This document shows positions 52,246 to 60,605 of a stretch of 64,000 nt of DNA, one piece after another. Position 1 is the stretch's first letter, and each line of letters begins with the position of its first letter. The notes under the pieces are model-generated. The model did not search any database and had not been told where the DNA came from. It was given only the letters and a program-made list of their open reading frames with translations. A program made the position numbers and the translations under genes. The DNA lies in contig RJMB01000002.1 of NCBI GenBank assembly GCA_003725585.1, positions 186,001-250,000 on the forward strand. The letters are read 5' to 3'. The DNA comes from Halostreptopolyspora alba (GTDB lineage: Bacteria > Actinomycetota > Actinomycetes > Streptosporangiales > Streptosporangiaceae).

Positions 52246-52599
52246 GTGGCGCACGCGCGAGCACGGTTGGACGACGTCATCCACTCCCCGGTCAGGTTCT
52301 CGGTCGTCGCCGCTCTGGCGGCAGCGAGCCGCGCCGACTTCAAGTTCGTCCGTGACACCGTCGAGATCACCGATTCCGCCCTGTCCAAGCATGTCTCGGT
52401 GCTGGAGAAGGCGGGCTATGTCACGGTCACCAAGACGTCGTCCGGGCGCCGACCGCGCACGTGGCTGTCGCTGACCACCGAGGGCCGCCGCGCGTTCGAG
52501 CGCCACGTCCAGGCACTGCGTGATATCGCGGCCGGGTCCGACCTCGACCCGGAGTCCGCGGAGGAAGCGCGGGAACGGGACGTGTCCACGCACGGGTGA
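52246..52599 (+). CDS. Winged-helix transcriptional regulator (MarR/ArsR-like)
   Basis: 117 residues, mainly one winged-helix domain: LDDVIHSPVRFSVVAALAAASRADFKFVRDTVEITDSALSKHVSVLEKAGYV, then the wing TKTSSGRRPRTWLSLTTEGRRAF. It fits the small HTH group (PF13601-like) that regulates an adjacent membrane protein. The GTG start abuts the previous stop (TAG-GTG). The dyad at 51750-51765 upstream of the operon is the probable target, giving autoregulation. Confidence 0.87.
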   Translation: MAHARARLDDVIHSPVRFSVVAALAAASRADFKFVRDTVEITDSALSKHVSVLEKAGYVTVTKTSSGRRPRTWLSLTTEGRRAFERHVQALRDIAAGSDLDPESAEEARERDVSTHG

Positions 52600-52629
52600 G
52601 CTGGTCGGCGGTGGGACGAGGTACTGGCA

Positions 52630-52736
52630 GGCCGCGCTCGGTGCCGCGTTTCCGCGCTTTCCCATCTGAGGGCAGGACGTGACGGTCGAGGTGGACCCAG
52701 AGTGCGGTCAACAAGGGCGTCCAGGTTCGTGTTCAC
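52630..52736 (-). pseudogene. N-terminal remnant of an IS982-type transposase
   Basis: On the - strand ATG at 52736 reads MNTNLDAL. After one extra base in the CTTG that follows, the other frame continues LTALWVHLDRHVLPSDG. Together this is the opening of IS982-family transposases of actinomycetes. The rest of the gene is absent; the sequence runs into the end of the HTH gene. The segment AAGGGCGTCCA (52713-52723), part of this start region, also occurs inverted at 52747-52757, so the element end was rearranged. Confidence 0.6.
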
Positions 52737-52996
52737 AGTTCGAGCATGGACGCCCTTCGTCGTGTCCGCTGACGTCCCGGCGAACTCCCATCAACGAACC
52801 AATGGCTCAGGGCGCCAGCGAGCCGTGCGCCCGGCTTACCGCCGAGCGCACGTCGCCACCGTCCACTCGGGTAGTACCCGGGTACCCCACACCGGTGGGG
52901 CCACACAAACCGCGGAACCCACGCGCCCCTTGATCGAGGTGGAGGCGTCGAGCGATGTGGTGATTGTTCAGGAGCGAGCCCGAACCACACTTTAAA

Positions 52997-53014
52997 ATCT
53001 ACATTGTAAAGGCG
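52997..53014 (+). repeat. 18-base dispersed motif, copy C
   Basis: ATCTACATTGTAAAGGCG, one mismatch to copy A. The following GCTGG is shared with copy A after a three-base offset. Confidence 0.7.
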
Positions 53015-53089
53015 CTGGTTGTTGTAACTACATCCTTCCGAACAGAACTCGCGCGGCTACGCCGCGCAGATCTCCCAGATTCAACCCGT

Positions 53090-53857
53090 TCACGTGCTCT
53101 CGGTGACCGCGTTCTCCAAGAACCGGGTCGCGGTGTCGATCGCGGACACGAGGGTGGTGGGGGTGGTGTCCAGTCCGGTCAGCATGTCGTCGACCCCGCG
53201 AAGTCCGGCGTCCTCCAGGAGCCGCTTCTCGTTGGTGACCCAGGTGGATCGGGCGGCCAGGACAGCGTGGGCGGTCTGGGCCGCGGCGACGGAGATGGCT
53301 CCGACGGTGTCAGCCACGTGACCGCGTTCGGCATGGGCGGTTCGCGCGTACTGGAGAGTGAGGCGGGCCTGTGCCCACCACTGGTGGGGGGCGTTTTTCC
53401 GTAGGGCGTCGGGGTAGTCGGGGTTGGGAAGTTCGCCGTGCAGGACCTCGTTGAGCGCGAGCTCGGCGACCACGATGTAGGTGGGGACCCCGGCGAGATG
53501 GAACATGAGCCGTTCGATGTCGAACCGGCCCTTCTCCGCTTCGGCGAGCCGGAACTCGACGTCGTCGAGGTCACGATAGTGGATGTCGACCTTGTGTCCG
53601 TCGATGCTGACCCAGGCTCCACCGTTGAAGACCCCACCGCCCCATTCGCCGATGCCGGAGACCTCGCCGGGCCATCCGATGGCCCGTAGCTCGGCGGGGT
53701 CGAACCGGTGGCGGTAGTAGATGGCGAAGTCCCAGTCGCTCTCGGCGGTGTGGGCGCCGGTGGCGCGCGATCCGCCGAGACTGACAGCGGTGACTCCGTT
53801 GAGCTGGGTGAGGTGTTCGGTGACGTGTTCGGTGAAGCTGTGTTCCTCGGGAGACAT
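53090..53857 (-). CDS. Nucleotidyltransferase domain protein
   Basis: 255 residues. The NTP-transferase signature GGSRATGAHTAESDWDFAIYY (about 29-49) supplies Gly-Ser and two metal-binding Asp residues, with a third in KVDIHYRD (about 89-96). The C-terminal helical part resembles aminoglycoside nucleotidyltransferases. It should transfer a nucleotide to a small molecule, protein or tRNA; the substrate is unknown. It is divergent from the HipA-like gene with 41 bases between the starts. Confidence 0.87.
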   Translation of the reverse strand: MSPEEHSFTEHVTEHLTQLNGVTAVSLGGSRATGAHTAESDWDFAIYYRHRFDPAELRAIGWPGEVSGIGEWGGGVFNGGAWVSIDGHKVDIHYRDLDDVEFRLAEAEKGRFDIERLMFHLAGVPTYIVVAELALNEVLHGELPNPDYPDALRKNAPHQWWAQARLTLQYARTAHAERGHVADTVGAISVAAAQTAHAVLAARSTWVTNEKRLLEDAGLRGVDDMLTGLDTTPTTLVSAIDTATRFLENAVTEST

Positions 53858-53898
53858 GGTCGCAACCTATCCAAGTGGTGCCGCCTATGCTGAACGGC

Positions 53899-54654
53899 AT
53901 GCTCAGAGAGGTGGTCGCGACGCGGTACGTGTTGCCGCTGCGCGAGGGAGGATCCCTCCCGGGACTTGTGGAGGCCGATGACCTCGGAATGTACGTGGTC
54001 AAGTTCCTGGGGGCGGGTCAGGGGCGCAAGACTCTGGTCGCCGAGTTGATCACGGGTGAGATCGGGCGCAGGTTGGGGCTACCGGTTCCTGAGCTGGTGC
54101 TGGTGGAGTTCGACGCGGTGATCGGGCGTGGCGAGCCCGACCCGGAGGTTCAGGATCTGCTCAAGGCGAGCGGGGGTGTGAACCTGGGGATGGATTACCT
54201 GCCGGGTGCGCTGGGGTTCGATCCGCTGGTTTTTGACATGGACGCGGAGTTCGCCGGCCGGGTGCTGTGGTTCGACGCCTACGTCACCAATGTTGACCGG
54301 ACCTGGCGTAACCCGAACATGCTGGTGTGGCACGGTCGGCCGTTCTTGATCGACCATGGTGCGTCGTTGGTCTTCCATCACAATTGGCGGGGTGCGCAGG
54401 CGGCGGCACGGCGTGCCTATGACGCGAGTGGGCATGTCCTGTTGCCGGCGCGGCCTGACGTGCGGGCGGCGGATGCCCAGCTGTCCCCGCGGGTAACTGG
54501 GGACATGGTGGACGAGGTGGTTGCGCTGGTGCCTGACGAGTGGCTGGTGGGCGAGCCGGGTTTCGCCTCGGTTCGGGAGGTGCGGGAGGCGTACTCGCGT
54601 TATCTGGTGGCGCGTGCCGCTGATCGTTCGTGGTTGCCGGAGGTTTCCGGGTGA
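53899..54654 (+). CDS. HipA-like kinase family protein (HipA_2 type)
   Basis: 251 residues. REVVATRYVLPLREGGSLPGLVEADD is the family N-terminus, MYVVKFLGAGQGRKTLVAE contains the ATP-lysine region, and WFDAYVTNVDRTWRNPNML with FLIDHGASL gives the catalytic Asp/Asn and metal Asp of the HipA kinase fold. The ATG at 53899 is preferred on homology. It has no Shine-Dalgarno, and TATGCT at 53886-53891 could be the -10 of a leaderless transcript. ATG 53887 is the alternative. Its stop overlaps the start of the DUF3037 gene, a conserved two-gene module. Function unproven. Confidence 0.85.
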   Translation: MLREVVATRYVLPLREGGSLPGLVEADDLGMYVVKFLGAGQGRKTLVAELITGEIGRRLGLPVPELVLVEFDAVIGRGEPDPEVQDLLKASGGVNLGMDYLPGALGFDPLVFDMDAEFAGRVLWFDAYVTNVDRTWRNPNMLVWHGRPFLIDHGASLVFHHNWRGAQAAARRAYDASGHVLLPARPDVRAADAQLSPRVTGDMVDEVVALVPDEWLVGEPGFASVREVREAYSRYLVARAADRSWLPEVSG

Positions 54655-55031
54655 GTCGTGCGGTGTTCGAGTACGCGTTGGTGCGGGTGGTACCGCGTCC
54701 GGAGCGTGGTGAGCGGGTGAACGCTGGGGTCATCGTGTACTGCCGGGAGCGGGGGTTTCTGGGGGCGCGGTGTGAGCTGGATGTGGATCGGTTGCTGGCG
54801 TTGGACGCCCGGGTGGACGTCGAGGGGGTTTCGCGGGCGCTGGAGGGGGTGCGGGCGGTGTGTCGGGGTGGGGTCTGCGCGGGTGCGGCGTCGGAGTCGG
54901 ACGCGGGTCAGCGGTTTCGCTGGTTGACGGCGCCGCGGAGTACGGTTGTTCGGCCGGGGCCGGTGCATACGGGGTTGACGGTGGATCCGGAGGGGGAGAT
55001 GGAGCGGTTGTCGCGGTTGCTGGTGCGCTGA
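54651..55031 (+). CDS. DUF3037 family protein
   Basis: 126 residues. FEYALVRVVPRPERGERVNAGVIVYCRERGFLGAR is diagnostic of DUF3037, followed by the SDAGQRFRWLTAPRSTVVRPGPVHTGL block. The GTG at 54651 overlaps the stop of the HipA-like gene (GTGA). DUF3037 proteins almost always follow a HipA_2-type protein, so the two probably work as a complex or as kinase and target. The biochemical role is unknown. Confidence 0.87.
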   Translation: MSRAVFEYALVRVVPRPERGERVNAGVIVYCRERGFLGARCELDVDRLLALDARVDVEGVSRALEGVRAVCRGGVCAGAASESDAGQRFRWLTAPRSTVVRPGPVHTGLTVDPEGEMERLSRLLVR

Positions 55032-55235
55032 TGGTTCTCGGGGGTGGTGGGGGCCGTGTGGGCGGGCGTGTTGCGCACGTCACGTTCGCAATCTGGACCG
55101 TGGGGATGGGTTCGGGCTCTCGTTCTGTTGGTTCTGTTGGCGCCTGGCTTGTGTGCGCCGTGTTCCTATGGTCGTGCGTCAACTGAATGGGGTGTCCGCG
55201 TGTCGCAGACCCGTTTATCGTCGACGGAAGGTTCG

Positions 55236-56468
55236 GTGAGTGAGCCGGAGAGGCCGGCGTGGCTGCGACGCCGGCGTTCTGTGGCGTTTCTGGTTCTTGT
55301 GCTGGGGTTGCTGACGGCGACCGGGCCGTTGGCGACGGATCTGTATCTGCCGGCGTTCCCGGAGATCGCGGAGGATCTGGGCGCGACTGAGGCGCAGATT
55401 CAGTTGACGTTGACGGCGATGATGATCGGGCTGGCGCTTGGCCAGTTGATCATCGGGCCGTTGAGTGACGGGGTGGGGCGGCGGACCCCGATGCTGGTCG
55501 GCATCATCGTGTTCACTGTTACGTCGTTCCTGTGCCTGCTGGCGCCGTCGGCGGGTGTTCTTACGGTGTTGCGGTTCGTGCAGGGGATCGCCGGGGCCGC
55601 GGGGGCGGTGATCGCGCGTGCGGTGGTGCGTGACCTGTTCATCGGTGATGATGCGGCGCGGTTCTTCTCGCGGTTGGCGTTGGTCATCGGGTTGGCGCCG
55701 ATGTTGGGGCCGATCGTGGGTGGCCAGTTGTTGTTGTTGGGGCCGTGGCAGCTGTGCTTTGTCGCGCTGGGCGTGGTCTCGGGGCTGAGTTTTCTGGTCG
55801 TGTACTTCTGGTTGCCTGAGACGCTGCCGGTGGAGCGGCGGCAGATGGTGAACGTGGCGGGTTTGTTGGGGACCGTGTGGCGGCTGGTGCGTGATGTGCG
55901 GTTCCTCGGTCCGGTGCTGACGCTGGGGTTGAGTTTCGCCATGATGTTCACTTATATCTCGGCGTTCTCCTTTGTGTCGCAGGAGGAGTTGGGGGCCTCG
56001 GCGCAGCAGTACAGCCTGATGTTCGCGATCAACACGGTCGGGTTGATCTGTGGGACGCAGTTGAATGGGTTCCTGGTTGGGCGTGTTGAGACGTCGCGGC
56101 GTCTGGCGGGGGGTTTGGTCGTCGCGCTCTCGGCGGTGATGGTGCTTCTGGTGCTGGCGGTTTCGGGGGCGGCGAGTTTGGTGTCGTTGACCGTGGTGCT
56201 GTTCGTGATGATGTTCGGTGTCGGGTTCGTGATGCCCAACGCGACGACGTTGGCGGTCTCGTCGCAGGTGCCGGCTGTGGCGGGGACGGCGTCGGCGTTG
56301 ATGGGGGCGTTGCAGTTCTCGATGGGGGGTGGGTTGGCCTCGTTCGCGGGGTTGACTCCTTCTGGTGATGCGACGTTGATGAGTATGGCCACGGTGATGG
56401 TGGGGCTTGGTGTCGTGGCTTTGGTGGTGTTTCTGGTTTTGGGGCGTCGCGCCGCGCGTTTTGGCTAA
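55236..56468 (+). CDS. Bcr/CflA-type MFS drug exporter
   Basis: 410 residues with about 12 membrane segments. LLTATGPLATDLYLPAFPEIAEDL and LGQLIIGPLSDGVGRRTPML (with motif A GPLSDGVGRR) are the Bcr/CflA hallmark. The GTG at 55236 with GGAAGG four bases upstream gives the normal length; GTG 55200 is also in frame. It should export drugs or sulfonamide-like compounds with protons. The codons favour G and T at third positions, unlike exporters earlier in the window. Confidence 0.9.
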   Translation: MSEPERPAWLRRRRSVAFLVLVLGLLTATGPLATDLYLPAFPEIAEDLGATEAQIQLTLTAMMIGLALGQLIIGPLSDGVGRRTPMLVGIIVFTVTSFLCLLAPSAGVLTVLRFVQGIAGAAGAVIARAVVRDLFIGDDAARFFSRLALVIGLAPMLGPIVGGQLLLLGPWQLCFVALGVVSGLSFLVVYFWLPETLPVERRQMVNVAGLLGTVWRLVRDVRFLGPVLTLGLSFAMMFTYISAFSFVSQEELGASAQQYSLMFAINTVGLICGTQLNGFLVGRVETSRRLAGGLVVALSAVMVLLVLAVSGAASLVSLTVVLFVMMFGVGFVMPNATTLAVSSQVPAVAGTASALMGALQFSMGGGLASFAGLTPSGDATLMSMATVMVGLGVVALVVFLVLGRRAARFG

Positions 56469-56494
56469 TGAGTTCGGATGATTGGGTGTTTGTT

Positions 56495-56531
56495 GCCTGG
56501 GTGGGGTTGTTCTCGCCCGGGCCTTGTTTTT
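56495..56531 (+). terminator. Terminator of the Bcr/CflA gene
   Basis: GCCTGGG (56495-56501) pairs with CCCGGGC (56516-56522), one G-T wobble, followed by CTTGTTTTTG. It is the only terminator in the window with a clear T-tract. Confidence 0.7.
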
Positions 56532-56635
56532 GTGGGGGTTGGGCGGGTTGCCGCTAGGTGTGGGGAGAGTGCACAGTAGGGCAACGTCAGCGTGGCTTTT
56601 TTGAAACTCGTGGAACTCTATGGGGGCGGTCGGGC

Positions 56636-58516
56636 GTGTCTGGGTCTGGGCCGATTCAAGGTGCCCGGCGTGTCAATGGGTTGGGTGACCTGGCGTACCA
56701 GGTTGTCGGGATGTCGCCGCACTCGAAGATGTTCGCGCGTAAGAGCGCGGAGGACCGGTGGGAGCGGGTGTCGGCGAGTGACTTCCTTGGTGAGGTGACG
56801 GCTCTGGCCAAGGGGTTCATCGCCGCCGGGATCAGCGCTGGGGACCGCGTGGTGTTGGTGTGCGGCACTCGTTACGAGTGGGTGCTGGTCAGTTTCGCGG
56901 TCTGGGCGGTGCGGGCGGTGGCGGTTCCGGTGCCGTCGGCGTGTTCGGCCGCGCGGTTGCGGCATGTGTTGCGGGATTGCCAGCCGGCGGCGGTGGTGTT
57001 GGAGGACGGTCGCCACGCGGGCACGGTCTCTGGGATCCAGCACGAGCTGACGGAGCTGGGGCGTACCTGGCGGATGGACATGGCGGGGTTGGAGGGGATC
57101 AGCCGGTCGGGTTCCTATATGGACTCCACGGCGATCCGGTTTCGTCGGGAGGAGACGACGCGTGAGGACCCGGCGGCGATCATGTATCCGGTTCGTCGGG
57201 TGGTGGCGACGCGTGGTGCGGTGCTGACCCATGGGAACCTGTTGGCCTCGGCCGAGGGGTTGTTGGAGCGGTTGGGTCCGGCTGTCTCGGATATGCCCGC
57301 GGGTGAGGCGACGACGGTGATGGGTGTTCCGTTGGCCGACATTCATGGGCTTGCCGCGTTGGTCGCCTGTGTGATGGGGCGGGTTCGTGTGGGGTTCCCG
57401 TCGCGGAGTGCGCCTTTGTTGTGGGAGATGCGGCTCTTTCGGCCGACGGTCCTGTTGGCGGTTCCGTGGTTGTTGGAGGCGGCGCATCGGGGGGAGCGTT
57501 CCCGGGCCAGTGAGGTTGGTTGGGACAACCTGAACACCTTCGACGCGGCCACGGATCTGGCCGTGAGCTTCGATGAGGCGCCCCGTAAGGGGGCGTGGAA
57601 GCGGGTGTCGCGGGTTATGTACGACTGGATGTACACGCGTGTCCGTGATGTGTTGGGGGGGCGCGTTCGGGTGGCGGTGTGCGCGGGGGCCCCGTTGTCG
57701 GAGCGGATGGATCGGTTCTACAGCGGAGCGGGCATCCCGGTGTATCAGGCGTTTGGCACGGTTGAGGCCGGGGGCGCGTTCGTGGCGAGTGGTCCGGGTG
57801 TGCGTGGTGCGGGCACGGCGGGGGCCGCGTTGCCGGGGTCCGAGGTGCGTGTGGGTGCCGATGGTGAGGTGTACGTGCGTGGGGCGGGGGTGTTCCAGGG
57901 GTACTGGGACGATGCTGAGGCGTCGCGGGCGGCGTTTCGGGAGGGGTGGCTGGCCACGGGGGTTCGTGGCGAGATGAGTGAGGCTGGTTTCCTTTCGGTG
58001 GGGGAGTGGGCGCGGCCGCAGGCGTGCCTGTTGCCGCCGCGGGACACGTTGGTGTCGGGGTCGGCTGCTCTTCCGGCGGCGGAGGAGGGGGCGCGGGAGC
58101 CGTCGTTGGCTGGGCATGTGGCTGCCCTGGAGGAGCGGTTGCGGGAGCATCCGTTGATCAGCCAGGTGATGGTGATCGTTGAGGGGCGGCCGTATGCGAG
58201 TGCGCTGATCACGTTGTTGCGGGAGCAGGTGGAGTACTGGCGGCTGGTGAACGGTCGGCCGTTGTCGACGCCGGCGGTGGAGATCACCGCGGATCCGGGG
58301 TTGCTGCGTGAGGTGCAGCAGGTGGTGCACGAGGCCAATGGTGTGGTGCCGTCCGAGGTGCGGGTGCGGGCGTTCCAGGTGTTGCCCGAGGAGTTCTCGG
58401 TGCAGAGCGGGTTGGTGTTGCCGTCGGGGGAGTTGCGGCGTGAGATGATCCTGCGGGCCTTCGCCGAGGAGATCGACGGGTTGTATCAGGTGCCTGAGGC
58501 GGGGGGCCGGTCCTGA
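56636..58516 (+). CDS. Long-chain acyl-CoA synthetase homologue with degenerate catalytic motifs
   Basis: 626 residues, aligned end to end with FadD15-type ligases (LAKGFIAAGISAGDRVVLV, VLTHGNLLASAEGLLERLG, LPGSEVRVGADGEVYVRG, VFQGYWDDAEASRAAF). The ATP P-loop expected as YTSGTTGxPKG reads YPVRRVVATRG (184-194). The TGD motif is TGV. The hinge DRKK and the final catalytic Lys are missing (ARPQ and LPSGELRRE). The frame is intact and the codons are normal for the region, so it is expressed but probably cannot adenylate. The GTG at 56636 follows GGGGGCGG. A regulatory or scaffold role is possible. Confidence 0.8.
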   Translation: MSGSGPIQGARRVNGLGDLAYQVVGMSPHSKMFARKSAEDRWERVSASDFLGEVTALAKGFIAAGISAGDRVVLVCGTRYEWVLVSFAVWAVRAVAVPVPSACSAARLRHVLRDCQPAAVVLEDGRHAGTVSGIQHELTELGRTWRMDMAGLEGISRSGSYMDSTAIRFRREETTREDPAAIMYPVRRVVATRGAVLTHGNLLASAEGLLERLGPAVSDMPAGEATTVMGVPLADIHGLAALVACVMGRVRVGFPSRSAPLLWEMRLFRPTVLLAVPWLLEAAHRGERSRASEVGWDNLNTFDAATDLAVSFDEAPRKGAWKRVSRVMYDWMYTRVRDVLGGRVRVAVCAGAPLSERMDRFYSGAGIPVYQAFGTVEAGGAFVASGPGVRGAGTAGAALPGSEVRVGADGEVYVRGAGVFQGYWDDAEASRAAFREGWLATGVRGEMSEAGFLSVGEWARPQACLLPPRDTLVSGSAALPAAEEGAREPSLAGHVAALEERLREHPLISQVMVIVEGRPYASALITLLREQVEYWRLVNGRPLSTPAVEITADPGLLREVQQVVHEANGVVPSEVRVRAFQVLPEEFSVQSGLVLPSGELRREMILRAFAEEIDGLYQVPEAGGRS

Positions 58517-58617
58517 GCCGTTGTTTCGCGGTGGTGGTCGTGGTCGAACATTCGGGGTGTTGACGCGTTCTTCCGGCGCTGTCGGGGGTGGTTCGGCGTC
58601 CTCCTGAGGAGGGGCAG

Positions 58618-59592
58618 ATGTCGCTCGCCGAACGGTTGCAGGGCCTGTTGGTGGCTTCGGCGGCCCTTCTCGGTCTCGGGGTTGGGTTCGTGGCCCCGGT
58701 CGGTGTGGTGGCCGAGTACGTGGTGTTGCCCGCGCTGGTGGTGATGCTCGCCGCCGTGTTCGTGCGGATGGACGCCGCCCATGTGGGTGAGGTGCGTCGG
58801 GCCAAGACCCTGGTGGTCACCGGTGTGGTCGTGAATTTCGTGTTCACTCCCGTCCTGGCGTGGGGGTTGGGTGCCGGGCTGCTGGGGGGTGAGCCGGATC
58901 TGCGCGTCGGTCTGTTGTTGCTGCTGGTGACTCCGTGCACGGACTGGTATCTGGTTTTCACCGCGATGGCGCGGGGGCACACCGGAATCGCTGTCGCTTT
59001 GCTTCCGGTCAATCTCGTGCTGCAGTTGGTGCTGTTGCCGGTGTATGTGCTGCTGTTGGGTGGCCGGGCGGTGATGGTGGACGCGGTGGCGTTGGCCGAG
59101 TCGGTTCTGCTCGTGCTCGTGGTGCCCTTGGTGTTGGCGATGGCGTTGCGCTGGGTCTGCGGGCGGTTCGAGGGGGAGGCGTGGCGGGAGCGCCACGTTG
59201 TCGGGCCGGCCGGGCGTCTGGTTTCGCCGTTGCTGTACGTGGCGGTGTTCGCGATGTTCGCCTGGCAGTCTCGCACCGTTGTGGCCCACGGGGCGGATCT
59301 GTTGGCTCTTGTGGTTCCGCTGGCGGTGTTCTTCGTCGTGTTGCCGCTGGTTGCGGTGGGGCTGGGGCGTGTTCTGCGGTTGCCGGCGGCCCAGCGCGTG
59401 ACGTTGACCATGACGGTCACCGCTCGTAACTCGCCTGTCGCGTTGGCGCTGGCGGTGGCGGCCTTTCCTGACCGTCCGATGGTCGCGGTCGCTGTGGTCC
59501 TGGGGCCGCTGGTGGAGTTGCCGGTGCTGGCTCTGCTCGCCCAGTTGGTGCGGGTGCGCCGTCCCGACGGTGCGAGCGCCGCCACCGGTTGA
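58618..59592 (+). CDS. BASS/ACR3-type transporter (bile acid:sodium symporter superfamily)
   Basis: 324 residues with about nine to ten membrane segments. LLLLVTPCTDWYLVFTAMARG with NLVLQLVLLPVYVLLLGG and TMTVTARNSPVALALAVAAFP match the ACR3/arsenical-resistance-like subgroup of the BASS superfamily; the Cys in TPCTDWY lies where ACR3 pumps carry their essential Cys. No ArsR or arsenate reductase gene is adjacent, so arsenite export is only one option. The ATG at 58618 follows GAGGAGGGG. Confidence 0.82.
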   Translation: MSLAERLQGLLVASAALLGLGVGFVAPVGVVAEYVVLPALVVMLAAVFVRMDAAHVGEVRRAKTLVVTGVVVNFVFTPVLAWGLGAGLLGGEPDLRVGLLLLLVTPCTDWYLVFTAMARGHTGIAVALLPVNLVLQLVLLPVYVLLLGGRAVMVDAVALAESVLLVLVVPLVLAMALRWVCGRFEGEAWRERHVVGPAGRLVSPLLYVAVFAMFAWQSRTVVAHGADLLALVVPLAVFFVVLPLVAVGLGRVLRLPAAQRVTLTMTVTARNSPVALALAVAAFPDRPMVAVAVVLGPLVELPVLALLAQLVRVRRPDGASAATG

Positions 59593-59636
59593 GGGGGTGC
59601 GGGGTGGTGGTTTCGTTGCCGCCCCGGGTGGCGAGA

Positions 59637-60605
59637 TCAGGTGCCCGTTTCTTGGGGCCAGCGGATGTCGGTGGCGGTGGGCAGGCGCGATATGGCTGTT
59701 TCGTCGTGGGAGTTGAGTTCGTGCCAGAGCTGGGTCCAGGCGGCTTTGGGTGTGTTGTCGGTGGCTGTGCAGTCGCGGCGCTGGTCGCAGGCGGTGTTTT
59801 GGGACATGGCTCCGGCGAACCGGATGGGGCCGGAGCCGTGGCGGGCTCCCCAGGAGCTGACCGCGGCCCATTGGCGGGTCTGGGTTCCGTCGGTGCGGTG
59901 GATCTGGGGGATGGCTTCGATGGTGGGGGCGGCGCCGGTGGAGACGTGGTGGAGGTCGGCCAGTGTCCATTCGTTGGCGCAGGTGGTGGTCGATGAGCCG
60001 TGTTGGGGGCACCCGTCGGCGGAGTTGCCGGCGTAGAGGGTGCGGTCGGTGGCCCCGGTGAAGGCGTCGACCCAGGCGCGGGCCCATGTGGGGGTGGACC
60101 AGGAGGGTTCGGCGTCGATGCCGCCGGTGATGGTCACGGCGTGGTTGTCGTTCTGGGCCGCTTCGGTGACGATGGCGGCCCATTGTCCTCCGGCGGTGTC
60201 GCCGTTGATGCCGCCGTCGGACTTGTTGTTCACGGTCAGGGCGAGTTCGGCCTGGGCGTGGTTGGTGCGGCACTGGGCGAATCCGGTGGCCCAGGCGGCG
60301 GCGACGGTGGCGGCGTGCTCGGCGGGCGCGCGTGGGCTGGTGCTGGAGGCGGTGGTTCCGGGGTGGCGTAGTGTTGCGCCGCTCTCCTGGGTGCCGACGA
60401 TGAGGAAGCGGACTCCGTTGGTGCCTTTCTCGCCTTCGGCGCAGCCGGCTTCGCGTGCGGTCACGCGGTCGTTTTCGGTTCCGGTCAGGGGTGTGTAGCG
60501 GCTGACGGTGGCTCCGGGGTAGGTGTCGGCGGTGGCTGGTGGGGTGGTGGTGAGGGTGAGGATGAGGGCGGCGGTGATGGGGCCTGGCAGGCGTGTGGTG
60601 GGCAA
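59637..60605 (-). CDS. Secreted protein of unknown function
   Basis: 322 residues. The TTG at 60605 is selected because GGGAGG lies 7 bases upstream and a signal peptide follows (TTRLPGPITAALILTLTTTPPATADT, cleavage after ATA or nearby). No known domain was recognised. Visible features are RFLIVGTQESGATLRHPG, Cys residues that could pair outside the cell (AGCAEGE, QCRTNHA, DGCPQHG, TTCANEW, ACDQRRDC), and a Trp-rich middle. It may be a GH25/DUF1906-like or other extracellular enzyme, but nothing confirms this. It ends 44 bases from the convergent transporter gene. Confidence 0.7.
   Translation of the reverse strand: MPTTRLPGPITAALILTLTTTPPATADTYPGATVSRYTPLTGTENDRVTAREAGCAEGEKGTNGVRFLIVGTQESGATLRHPGTTASSTSPRAPAEHAATVAAAWATGFAQCRTNHAQAELALTVNNKSDGGINGDTAGGQWAAIVTEAAQNDNHAVTITGGIDAEPSWSTPTWARAWVDAFTGATDRTLYAGNSADGCPQHGSSTTTCANEWTLADLHHVSTGAAPTIEAIPQIHRTDGTQTRQWAAVSSWGARHGSGPIRFAGAMSQNTACDQRRDCTATDNTPKAAWTQLWHELNSHDETAISRLPTATDIRWPQETGT

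Larger units (their letters stand above)
52600..53089. other. Non-coding scar region
   Basis: 490 bases between convergent genes. It holds the transposase remnant (52630-52736), an 11-base inverted repeat (52713-52723/52747-52757), motif copy C (52997) and a GCGCGGC-TAC-GCCGCGC hairpin (53051-53067) that may terminate the 53090 gene. Open frames across it show no similarity I recognise. Confidence 0.55.

Noticed and set aside
52679-52995. Overlapping + and - strand frames of 84-97 codons in the scar region.
   Set aside because: All lack start signals and similarity; they arise from high GC content, and the transposase remnant explains part of the sequence.
52600-54000. Replication origin at the skew change.
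   Set aside because: No dnaA, dnaN, gyrB or rpmH, no cluster of DnaA boxes seen, and the left side is not clearly C-skewed in minus-strand genes.
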